Shown: positions 34,480-42,438 of the stretch, one piece after another | Layout: each line of letters opens with the position of its first letter | How positions within the stretch are numbered: position 1 is the first letter of the stretch | Source of the DNA: Ruminococcus_C callidus | GTDB lineage: Bacteria; Bacillota; Clostridia; Oscillospirales; Ruminococcaceae | Reading direction: 5' to 3' | Length of the DNA stretch: 64,000 nucleotides | NCBI RefSeq assembly: GCF_049562855.1 | Contig: NZ_CP186925.1 | Span: 1,488,001 to 1,552,000, forward strand | The notes under the pieces: generated by a model | What the model saw: the letters and a program-made list of their open reading frames with translations, nothing else | Databases searched by the model: none | Told to the model about the DNA's origin: nothing | Position numbers and translations under genes: made by a program

Positions 34480-35250
34480 TTAAATCATAGAAATATCAAA
34501 CAAAAATTTTGCAAGTATAACATGCGAAGGGATTTTTCCAGATGCTAAATCTCGTATGCAGTTGTACCCAATCCGTTTTATTGTTGGATTTGATACCGTA
34601 GTTACGATATAGTTTAGCAGAAAATCAATCGGTATCTGAGTCCCATCCGGAAACTTTTGCATCTTCCACATCTTAGTAGATACAGAATCACTAGAATACA
34701 TACAATTCATAATGTCTGAAAAATGATCTAGTTGAACTTGTGTAAATTTCGACGCTATATCAACATCACGAAAGTCATGCAAGCACCCTCGAATTGATGA
34801 ACAACTACGAATGTCAAAGTCTATACTATCTGCATAAATCTTGACATCATTTGTTGTTGGTGCTGTACACTCTGTGACCATACATCTGCTTATGATAGTT
34901 GGTAGTACATTTGATACATTTTTACAAGTCACTATGATATATACATTTTTAGGAGGTTCCTCTAACAGCTTCAAAACCGCATTTGAAACACCTATCACTC
35001 CAGCATCTATGTTCTCAAAACATATAGTAATACTAGTTGCTAGTTGTCTGCAATAATCTACAGTTTCCTTTACCTCAGACATTTTAGGTTGAACTACCTT
35101 GAAATCGTCTGTGTGAATCATATTAGAATATTGCTTTGCCATATAGGTCTTTCCGCAGCTATATGGGCTGCATATCAAAATGCTGTGAATGTTAGAATCT
35201 GCATAAGTTTGCAATTGGCTCAGTACAGCAGATTGGCAGGATAGTACCAT
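34480..35250 (-). CDS. Clamp-loader delta-prime-like subunit (HolB type)
   Basis: 256 residues from ATG 35250 (AGGTG, 6-base spacing). A P-loop-like 'CSPYSCGKT' at residues 27-35 lacks the first Gly, so ATP binding may be weak, as in delta-prime. 'NAVLKLLEEPPKNVYIIVTC' and 'ISRCMVTECT' carry the SRC motif that delta-prime offers to the neighbouring ATPase. It would be part of a phage clamp loader with the gamma/tau-like (39.5 kb) and delta-like (36.4 kb) products. It is the last gene of the operon. Confidence 0.75.
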   Translation of the reverse strand: MVLSCQSAVLSQLQTYADSNIHSILICSPYSCGKTYMAKQYSNMIHTDDFKVVQPKMSEVKETVDYCRQLATSITICFENIDAGVIGVSNAVLKLLEEPPKNVYIIVTCKNVSNVLPTIISRCMVTECTAPTTNDVKIYADSIDFDIRSCSSIRGCLHDFRDVDIASKFTQVQLDHFSDIMNCMYSSDSVSTKMWKMQKFPDGTQIPIDFLLNYIVTTVSNPTIKRIGYNCIRDLASGKIPSHVILAKFLFDISMI

Positions 35251-35255
35251 AGTTA

Positions 35256-36386
35256 TCACCTGATATCTACAACTTGACCGTTGACATTGATTTCTGCACC
35301 ATCAACATCGATCAAAATATATTTTCTACCGTCTTTGTGATATGTATGAAGCGTATCGCAATTACCCATGCTCAATGCAATATCAGCTCTACCTGTCTTA
35401 ATTGCAAGTTTCTTGTCTGTAAGATTTGACACTAAAATATTGTCAGATACGCAATAACATTCAAATAATTCATCCACATGGTCAATAATAGTCTGTGGCA
35501 TATTTAATTCTGATAAAATAGACTTCATTGTAAACGCGTCAAGCACAAATGGGGATGAATCATGTTCATGCTCAGCTGCAAGAACATTAATACGATTTAC
35601 AACATCAAGCCATACAGAATAAGTCAAATGCTCATCAAGTATATTATCAAGCATTTCGCTGAAAATAGATCTCTGCATCACATATGGGATTCCGCACTTA
35701 CAATGCAATACTTGACTTACAAGATTCGTATTGATCTCAGATGGCTTACTTGTCATATAGATAATATGATTTACGTCTGCGCTTCGATCTGTAAACACAG
35801 GATACATGAAACCGTCTGTAGGTGTCTGAGATACAATTCTGTCATAAGCATTTTTCTTTTCAATTGTGTTATCAGACTCATTATAAATCAGACCATCTTC
35901 TCGAAGTTCTACGGGACAAAATGCAGTAACAATAAAATTGAAATCTGAATAATCTGATTCGTTTTCGGTATCATCTTTATGCTTATGGAACACTGTGTAT
36001 GTACAATGACCAATCAGAACTGCATAAGTTGACATCAGCATACCGTTTTCTGCTACGTTTGAAAGAAACTCAGATACAGCGTCTGTATCCAGCAGTTTAG
36101 TGTTTACAAGTGACCGAATGTTGGTTACAACAGGATCAGAATCTTTTACAGGATCTAAAAATGGATACTCATGCAGATTCTTACCAATGGACCCTCTGAT
36201 TGATCTCTTCAATGCCTTAATGATACAGGAGTACTCCGGTTCAGATAGTGTATATGCACTTTTGGTATTCACGCACCGAACTGCATGCTCGCTATCGATA
36301 AACGCCGTAGTCACAGTATTTAATGTAAACAGGTCATCATCTTCAGAGAAATGTCTCCGAATTTCGCTTAAAGTTTTCTTATTCAT
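35256..36386 (-). CDS. DUF4317-like protein
   Basis: 376 residues from ATG 36386 (GAGGTA, 6-base spacing). 'MNKKTLSEIRRHFSEDDDLF' and the following Glu/Asp-rich N-terminus are characteristic of DUF4317, a family found in Clostridia and their mobile elements. Its function is unknown to me. Repeated helical segments and a late strand-rich end ('KYILIDVDGAEINVNGQVV') are visible. Its place between delta and delta-prime genes suggests it serves replication. Confidence 0.75.
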   Translation of the reverse strand: MNKKTLSEIRRHFSEDDDLFTLNTVTTAFIDSEHAVRCVNTKSAYTLSEPEYSCIIKALKRSIRGSIGKNLHEYPFLDPVKDSDPVVTNIRSLVNTKLLDTDAVSEFLSNVAENGMLMSTYAVLIGHCTYTVFHKHKDDTENESDYSDFNFIVTAFCPVELREDGLIYNESDNTIEKKNAYDRIVSQTPTDGFMYPVFTDRSADVNHIIYMTSKPSEINTNLVSQVLHCKCGIPYVMQRSIFSEMLDNILDEHLTYSVWLDVVNRINVLAAEHEHDSSPFVLDAFTMKSILSELNMPQTIIDHVDELFECYCVSDNILVSNLTDKKLAIKTGRADIALSMGNCDTLHTYHKDGRKYILIDVDGAEINVNGQVVDIR

Positions 36387-36387
36387 A

Positions 36388-37302
36388 TTATACCTCGCAA
36401 GAAAATAAATTGGAATCTGGAATGTGTTCAAACTGTGTCAACACTATCAAATACACAAGTGTATCATATACATTGATATTGTCAGTCCGCAAATCAGATA
36501 ATTTGTAGTACACGCTAGTAAACATATTATATATGTCTAGATCAGTCCAACGGTCAACATATTTTCGATAAGGTGATTTATAGAACTTGTTTTTATGAAG
36601 TTTGTCCAATTCAAGCATTGTACTCAGCATCATATAAAACACCTGATTCAAGTCACCCGGATATGTATCAATTAGCTGCATGATGTATCGAAAGTTTCGA
36701 GATGCAATTGCAGTACGAAGCTCTAAGTCATCTGTTTCATTTTGACAATGAAAAATTTGCTGAATATTATCACTATCAAACTGTGATATCATAGAACATT
36801 TTGATATACATGCACATACATGATATGCAGTACTATAATCATATGTATATGTAGCAACTATCTGCAAAATTGATTCTGGTAAATCTGGATAATCTGACAA
36901 AATGTACTTATACACAAGATTTTTGTTTACACGATTGATTTCAACTGCAAAGTCAGAAAGATATTTCATACACTTTGCAGTCGCTTTGTCACTTTGATAT
37001 ATACATACAAGCGTACCATTGATACTTACATTCGATAGTTCAGCTATAGAATCATCATTCAGTGAATTCAAAAAACCATCATCATATCGAACAATATACA
37101 GTTTCTGAGGTTCTGGTAAGAGCGATTTAGTCTTAGAACGTTTGATTACGTCCTCGACAGTATCACACTCTATAGAAACTTTATATATTGACTTCAATAT
37201 ACGAATATATTTATGCTTGATTCCATAGTCATCGCCGCAGAAGATATAGATCTTTCCAGGATTTTTTGATAGTATTTGCTTTCCTGCATCCTGAATCAGC
37301 AT
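36388..37302 (-). CDS. Clamp-loader delta-like subunit (HolA type)
   Basis: 304 residues. 'KIYIFCGDDYGIKHKYIRIL' matches the delta N-terminus ('iylf.GeD..li...i'). The middle, with 'LPEPQKLYIVRYDD' and 'NGTLVCIYQSDKATAKCMKY', fits the second strand region, and the C-terminal helical part ('ASRNFRYIMQLIDTYPGDLNQ', 'LSTMLELDKLHK') resembles the collar domain. It would open the beta clamp. No P-loop, as expected. Confidence 0.7.
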   Translation of the reverse strand: MLIQDAGKQILSKNPGKIYIFCGDDYGIKHKYIRILKSIYKVSIECDTVEDVIKRSKTKSLLPEPQKLYIVRYDDGFLNSLNDDSIAELSNVSINGTLVCIYQSDKATAKCMKYLSDFAVEINRVNKNLVYKYILSDYPDLPESILQIVATYTYDYSTAYHVCACISKCSMISQFDSDNIQQIFHCQNETDDLELRTAIASRNFRYIMQLIDTYPGDLNQVFYMMLSTMLELDKLHKNKFYKSPYRKYVDRWTDLDIYNMFTSVYYKLSDLRTDNINVYDTLVYLIVLTQFEHIPDSNLFSCEV

Positions 37303-37805
37303 TACAGATCACCATCCAAAATACCTTTAAATGTCGGAAGTGACACAATCATAACCGGATATGATACATCTGGAAAGTCTGAAACAATAATAGCATATGA
37401 ATAATGCAATGTGTCCTTCATATACTTGTGTTTAATGACAATTCCAGATTTATTGCACTTAATATCTGGGTTATGAACACACTCCAATGTAAGTATATTC
37501 ACGCATCGTTTTGGCAGCATACACCATGTATTTTCAATTTTCTGGGTTCCATTATCGGCAAATAAAATGGGGCAACGCATTTCAGATTCAGCCTCATGTT
37601 GAATCTTATTCCAAACGCGGCTGTAAAATTTGATGTCATTCACAGTCTTTGTATGCGTTTTGCACTCACCTAAATGGCAGTCAGACCGAATATCGCCTGG
37701 ATGAAAATCTCTGGCACCGCTACCAGGTACAACATCCCATCCTAAATATTCGGCGATCATATGCTCCTGTTTACAGCTGTAGTGTTTGGTTGGATTCTGA
37801 TCCAT
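37302..37805 (-). CDS. PD-(D/E)XK nuclease, resolvase-like
   Basis: 167 residues from ATG 37805 with GGAGG 6 bases upstream; it overlaps the RecA-like gene by 35 bases. 'EYLGWDVVPGSGARDFHPGD' then 'GECKTHTK' is the PD-(D/E)XK pattern with G-S-G, Asp and E-x-K. Phage members often act as Holliday-junction resolvases or DNA-degrading nucleases. Adjacent RecA and clamp-loader genes favour recombination or branch resolution. A C-terminal strand region is not recognised. Confidence 0.65.
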   Translation of the reverse strand: MDQNPTKHYSCKQEHMIAEYLGWDVVPGSGARDFHPGDIRSDCHLGECKTHTKTVNDIKFYSRVWNKIQHEAESEMRCPILFADNGTQKIENTWCMLPKRCVNILTLECVHNPDIKCNKSGIVIKHKYMKDTLHYSYAIIVSDFPDVSYPVMIVSLPTFKGILDGDL

Positions 37806-38964
37806 TTTCATCCTCCGTTCCTGCATCTGTAGTGATTCCATTGATGTCATCTGTAATGAACTTCTTTAATCGCTCGTAGTATTCAGTATTGGTTGCCAGA
37901 TACTCATACACCTTAGATAATCCATTCAGCTTAATCGGTTTACCATCAGCAGTTTCTAGCACCTCTCCAGTGTATGGATCACAAATTGTGAACCATGCAC
38001 CCGCTTTATGGATAACTCCATACCGCTTAATTGCAAGTGAAGCATAGTCGAAGTCTGGCCGAATACCAGACTGGCACATCAAAAAGTAACTTCCCTGCTT
38101 TCGGTCATAAGGTGCAGTTTTCTGCTTAACAATTTTAGCATTGATAATATATCCTGCTGGATTCTCAGTTTTTGTAGGAAGTTCATTTCCAAGAAAATCG
38201 ACAGGAGCTCCGATTCGGAACTGAACTCGCAGACCAGCGTAAAATTTTGCGGCTTTACCACCAGGTGTATTCGCTACATATGGATTATCAAGGTTATCTC
38301 GAGTTTGATTAATTGTAAGCAGTGTACAATGATATCTTGATAGTTTAGGAACAATTTTTCTAAAGAATATGGTTAGTAATCCGGCCAAAGGAGCTACAGT
38401 TCGCTCTCCATATTTCTTTTCAAGTTCTTTTCCTGTAACCAAAGATGGAATAGAATCCAGTACAAGAAGTCCAATTTCACCAGTACAAATCAAATCCTCT
38501 ATAGTTTGAAGTATATCCTCTGCCGGAACATCAGGTGGTTGCATAAGTTTGATATCAGTATGTGCAATACCTAATTTTTCAGACCAATCAAGATCAAACG
38601 TATGCTCTAAATCAATATATGTCACTTTTTTAGGTCCAACACATTCAAAATCTTCCAATTCAGAGCGAGCAGACTTATCTCCAGATGTAATTCTAGAACT
38701 TAATAGCTCAATATGCTCCATATATTCTTGTTTGAATATCTCAATTGCATTTTTGCAAATATCAACAGCAGTGGTAGTTTTTCCACCACTAAATTCACCA
38801 AAAAACTCAGTAATTTTATCACGAGGAATACCACCATATGTACACCAGTTCATTAATGGTGATGAAAACGGTAATTTTTCACCATGTGTAATGTTAGCAG
38901 TATTCATCAAGTCACTACAATTCCACTCTTTTTTCTTTTTGTTGATAATGTCATCAAATGTCAT
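37771..38964 (-). CDS. RecA/UvsX-like recombinase
   Basis: 397 residues from ATG 38964 (AGGGGTGAT, 7-base spacing). P-loop 'GEFSGGKTT' at 56-64, Walker B region 'GEIGLLVLDSIPSLV', and the loop with 'LLTINQTRDNLDNPYVANTP' followed by 'GGKAAKFYAGLRVQ' match RecA (NQ..., GG.alkfyas.r). It should form a DNA filament for strand exchange and recombination-dependent replication. Its C-terminal tail is long, acidic and Asn-rich. Confidence 0.9.
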   Translation of the reverse strand: MTFDDIINKKKKEWNCSDLMNTANITHGEKLPFSSPLMNWCTYGGIPRDKITEFFGEFSGGKTTTAVDICKNAIEIFKQEYMEHIELLSSRITSGDKSARSELEDFECVGPKKVTYIDLEHTFDLDWSEKLGIAHTDIKLMQPPDVPAEDILQTIEDLICTGEIGLLVLDSIPSLVTGKELEKKYGERTVAPLAGLLTIFFRKIVPKLSRYHCTLLTINQTRDNLDNPYVANTPGGKAAKFYAGLRVQFRIGAPVDFLGNELPTKTENPAGYIINAKIVKQKTAPYDRKQGSYFLMCQSGIRPDFDYASLAIKRYGVIHKAGAWFTICDPYTGEVLETADGKPIKLNGLSKVYEYLATNTEYYERLKKFITDDINGITTDAGTEDENGSESNQTLQL

Positions 38965-38969
38965 GAAAA

Positions 38970-39509
38970 TCACCCCTTGATATAGGACTTTACATTATAG
39001 TCTGGAAGATCTGACACTTCACTTATTGGATTCACTTGTTCTGTCTTTCGTCTTGCATCCCAAATCTTCTTTGAACTCATAATCAACTCACGACAGAATG
39101 AAATTTCATTCTCTACTCGTGTAATCACAGAATCAAATGCAGTTACAAGCAACTTATCAGGAATCATTTGTAACTCTGCGTCAGATTTTCGTTTTGGTGC
39201 AGTAGTTTCAGATGATGATTTTATCAAATCCGATTCTTTTTGCTTATTTCTAAGCTTTACAACCTCATAACTGAGCCGAAACTGATTCAAAACCTCTGAA
39301 ACATCAAACAGTTTCATTGGTAAATCAATTAAAATCTGGCTAAGTTCATCGTCTGTAATCGGATGTGTTTTTGATTGCACACGTTCAAATAAAACTCGTG
39401 CATTTAAAAAATATTCAGCGAATTTCTCATCATAAATCTCACTACACCATGACACAACTGATTCAATATCCTTAGTGTTCTCAGACATCACAGAATTTAA
39501 ATCAATCAT
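38970..39509 (-). CDS. Unknown protein before RecA; possible recombination mediator
   Basis: 179 residues, helical and charged ('SEVLNQFRLSYEVVKLRNKQ', 'FDSVITRVENEISFCRELI') with a C-terminal 'LPDYNVKSYIKG'. No family recognised. Its size, charge and position just before the UvsX/RecA-like gene recall T4 UvsY, which loads the recombinase onto SSB-coated DNA, but I see no sequence proof. It overlaps the gamma/tau-like gene by 4 bases. Confidence 0.6.
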   Translation of the reverse strand: MIDLNSVMSENTKDIESVVSWCSEIYDEKFAEYFLNARVLFERVQSKTHPITDDELSQILIDLPMKLFDVSEVLNQFRLSYEVVKLRNKQKESDLIKSSSETTAPKRKSDAELQMIPDKLLVTAFDSVITRVENEISFCRELIMSSKKIWDARRKTEQVNPISEVSDLPDYNVKSYIKG

Positions 39510-40537
39510 CCACTCGCCTTCTTCCTTGGTGGCATACAGAGAAATGTTAATGCAATTTCCTGCTGATATGAAGTAGTTCTAAGTTCTCGAAGCATCTTAA
39601 TAAGGATGTTTGAGAGCTTCAAACATACTGATGCATGAGCAGTTGTATACAAAGATATTTTATCAGCATAGTGAGATGGTATCATCGTAGCATCAATATC
39701 TTGCATGAACACATATTTTACAATGTTCATAACAAATGAATGAAATGATTCAAACCACTTTACAAAATTCTTGCCGCTATTATAGACATGATTAATCATT
39801 GATGTTATCTTTGCATTATCATGCTTTGTAATAGCGCTCAGCAAGGCAAAATAATCATCATAGTCTGGAAGCCCTAAAGCAATAGACAAAGATTCTGATG
39901 TAATATTATTGCTGTAAGTCAATGCTTTATCAAGGAGCGTAAGTGCGTCTCGCATACCACCATTTGCAAGTTTTGCAATATAGGAAATTGCATCCTCTGT
40001 ATATGTGATATTAGAAGAATCTGAATTTTCTCTGGAGATAACATATTCAAGACGATCCTTAATTTCAGTTACGCTTAATTTTGATAGCTGAAATGTCTGA
40101 ACTCGTGACAATATAGTTTCCGGAATTTTTTCCGGATTTGTTGTACAAAAAATAAAAATGCTCATGGCTGGTACATCCTCAATGGTTTTGAGAAGTGCTT
40201 GCCAACTTGAATTTGTCAATGAATGGCATTCATCTATAATGAACACCTTGTACTTTTGCCCTACTGGGTACAACTTTGCTTGTTGAATAAGGTCTCGAAT
40301 GATATCAACACCATTATTTGACGCAGCATCCAGTTCAATGACATTACCATCTTCGCCATTCAATGATGATGCGATAATACGAGCCATAGTAGTTTTACCT
40401 GTACCAGCAGGACCTATCAACAGAAAGTTTCTGTTTGATAATTCATGACAGCATATGTTTCTTAGCATATCCACAACAAATGGCTGTGCTACAACATCAT
40501 CCCATGATGTAGGTCTATATTTATTTGCTAATGACAA
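39506..40537 (-). CDS. Clamp-loader gamma/tau-like ATPase (DnaX type)
   Basis: 343 residues from TTG 40537 (GGGGGTGATAC before it). 'LANKYRPTSWDDVVAQPFV' is the DnaX opening. P-loop 'GPAGTGKTT' near 41-49, Walker B 'VFIIDECH', sensor 'IFIFCTTNPEKIPETILSR' including SRV, and 'ANGGMRDALTLLDK' (sensor 2) are all present. The usual zinc cysteines of bacterial DnaX are missing. The protein ends after domain III, without the tau tail that binds polymerase and helicase. It overlaps the neighbouring genes closely. Confidence 0.9.
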   Translation of the reverse strand: MSLANKYRPTSWDDVVAQPFVVDMLRNICCHELSNRNFLLIGPAGTGKTTMARIIASSLNGEDGNVIELDAASNNGVDIIRDLIQQAKLYPVGQKYKVFIIDECHSLTNSSWQALLKTIEDVPAMSIFIFCTTNPEKIPETILSRVQTFQLSKLSVTEIKDRLEYVISRENSDSSNITYTEDAISYIAKLANGGMRDALTLLDKALTYSNNITSESLSIALGLPDYDDYFALLSAITKHDNAKITSMINHVYNSGKNFVKWFESFHSFVMNIVKYVFMQDIDATMIPSHYADKISLYTTAHASVCLKLSNILIKMLRELRTTSYQQEIALTFLCMPPRKKASG

Positions 40538-40541
40538 AGTA

Positions 40542-41315
40542 TCACCCCCACTCTGTGCATTTCTTTTGATACTCGCAATTTCTACACATATAATCAGCAT
40601 GCGGTAGTTTCTCTGGAGCTAGATTGTGGTCAACCATCTCCATGATATAATCAAATTTGTTTTTCACATGTATCATATCATCAATGCTGAAATGTTCTTC
40701 GTAGCATTTCATACCACCATATTGTCTATCTTCATAAAGCATTAAGACATCTGGAAGTTGTAGTAATGTACTATAGCACATCACCTGATCCATATGCACT
40801 GATTTTGGATCTGTCAATTCTTCCCAACTATTATACTCTGAAGTTTTGATCTCCAGAAGATATAGTTTGTTGTTCCACCGAACAATACCATCACACGCAA
40901 ATTTAATCGGTGGATATTGAATAGATATTCTAGATTCAAATCCAGCTTTTTGAATGGTGTAGTCATATGGATAATCTGGAATGCCAGAAAGATATGTTTC
41001 TACATCAATCCAGTCTTGTCCAAGCATTTTAGATAACTTTGATTGAATTGCAGTATGTCTAGCAGTTCCAACCTCTGCTGTGTGCTGTAGGCTTAAATCT
41101 GGAACCTGAACAACATCAGGAGTTGTTCCACGCAACCGAAACCAATTCTTCCTAGCACATCGAAAGCTGGACGGTGCAAATGTCCTCGATTTAGGTCTAT
41201 TAAGACTGCTCTGTACAGTGTCATGCAGATACATCTCGTAAGCATCCAAAAAGTTGCTGCTATTGGCAGAATTAAATCGGACAACCGCCGCCATGTTAGC
41301 GGTCTTAAAGCCCAT
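40542..41315 (-). CDS. Cas4/RecB-like exonuclease with Fe-S cysteines
   Basis: 257 residues. The nuclease core has 'FACDGIVRWN', 'YLLEIKTSEYNSW' (E-x-K) and 'HMDQVMCYSTLL' (Q-x-x-Y-type motif). Cys53 and the C-terminal Cys244, Cys247 and Cys253 ('CRNCEYQKKC') form the four ligands of the Cas4/AddB type Fe-S cluster. It probably resects DNA ends for recombination. Start: ATG 41315 shares one base with the clamp gene's stop. Its first seven residues, MGFKTAN, are identical to those of the SSB gene, an unusual match. Confidence 0.8.
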   Translation of the reverse strand: MGFKTANMAAVVRFNSANSSNFLDAYEMYLHDTVQSSLNRPKSRTFAPSSFRCARKNWFRLRGTTPDVVQVPDLSLQHTAEVGTARHTAIQSKLSKMLGQDWIDVETYLSGIPDYPYDYTIQKAGFESRISIQYPPIKFACDGIVRWNNKLYLLEIKTSEYNSWEELTDPKSVHMDQVMCYSTLLQLPDVLMLYEDRQYGGMKCYEEHFSIDDMIHVKNKFDYIMEMVDHNLAPEKLPHADYMCRNCEYQKKCTEWG

Positions 41316-42418
41316 CACTCACACGCTCCAAGAACAACTGTGAGATAATCACACTCGCAGGTAATTCCAACAATTTCATCTCCATTATATGTAGGTCGGA
41401 TTGTAACATCATCACTTGGAAGGTGAGATACCACTTTACCAAACAAGTCTGGATTAAACTTCAGTGTGTATGAATTCACTGGACCATTTACAACAGGAAT
41501 CTTACATTCCATAGTAGGTGTCTTAAAATCGATGTACTCCCCAGTGAAATCACAATTGATTGTGTAACCTCTTGGAGCAAGCATCGATGCCTGAGACATT
41601 GCCTTTTTCAAATCAGCAGTTTTTGCAAGCATGCTTGTATCATTATTAGACTGCATCAAACCAATAATCATATCAGCATTATAGCTGCCAACTTCGTCGG
41701 ATTCATAAATTGGTGCAAAACTTGCAAGGCATTCATACGCATCTGTAATAGATGCCACTACAAATTTGTCATCACGCTTTACAAGTACACCAGATGTAAT
41801 GCTAGCCAGAACATTTACAACTGTATCCTGAATCATACATGTTTCTTCAATTCCAGAAATGGAACTGTGTGTAAGCAGACTGTTATCCATATCGCAAACA
41901 AGTGCATCACCATCAGAAGAAACATAAACAAGTGTATAAAGTACATTACTGGACGCGTCAGACTTCACATACAACTGACTAGATTTGATTGCTTTCCAGT
42001 CAGAAACATCAATAGTAATTGCCTTATCAAGTTCTGCACTTGTAATCTCTGAAATAACATTCGGAATGAAATCCATCGTAGATGCTGCCTTTTGAAGCAT
42101 ATACTTAGAACTGCCGCTATGCAGAATAAGGCAGTCTCCTGTGAATTCAAACACAACTCGATCTGAACCAGAAAGTGTTCCTACAAGCTTTTTGAATAAA
42201 GCTGCATCCACATATACAGATGAATCAGCACCATCGCCAGATCCCTTAAAATTGATGCTGGTAGACACAAATTCACCATCGTGATGAATTGTCAGTGTTG
42301 TATTGGACGCTGAAATGTATACAACACTGCTTTTCGGATAGTATCTTGTGATATTGGCATCTACAATTGCCAGATTTACACCACTAATCAGCGGCTTTGT
42401 ACTTACGGAAAACTTCAT
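41315..42418 (-). CDS. dnaN-like: DNA polymerase III beta-like sliding clamp
   Basis: 367 residues, the usual length of bacterial DnaN. Three similar strand-helix domains are visible: 'MKFSVSTKPLISGVNLAIVD' (domain 1), 'SELDKAITIDVSDWKAIK' around 125-145 (domain 2) and a last domain with 'YTLKFNPDLFGKVVSHLPSD'. Divergent from host DnaN but clearly of the ring type. It would tether the phage polymerase. It sits between the polymerase and nuclease genes. Confidence 0.8.
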   Translation of the reverse strand: MKFSVSTKPLISGVNLAIVDANITRYYPKSSVVYISASNTTLTIHHDGEFVSTSINFKGSGDGADSSVYVDAALFKKLVGTLSGSDRVVFEFTGDCLILHSGSSKYMLQKAASTMDFIPNVISEITSAELDKAITIDVSDWKAIKSSQLYVKSDASSNVLYTLVYVSSDGDALVCDMDNSLLTHSSISGIEETCMIQDTVVNVLASITSGVLVKRDDKFVVASITDAYECLASFAPIYESDEVGSYNADMIIGLMQSNNDTSMLAKTADLKKAMSQASMLAPRGYTINCDFTGEYIDFKTPTMECKIPVVNGPVNSYTLKFNPDLFGKVVSHLPSDDVTIRPTYNGDEIVGITCECDYLTVVLGACE

Positions 42419-42438
42419 GATAAAACAAACCTCCTAAG

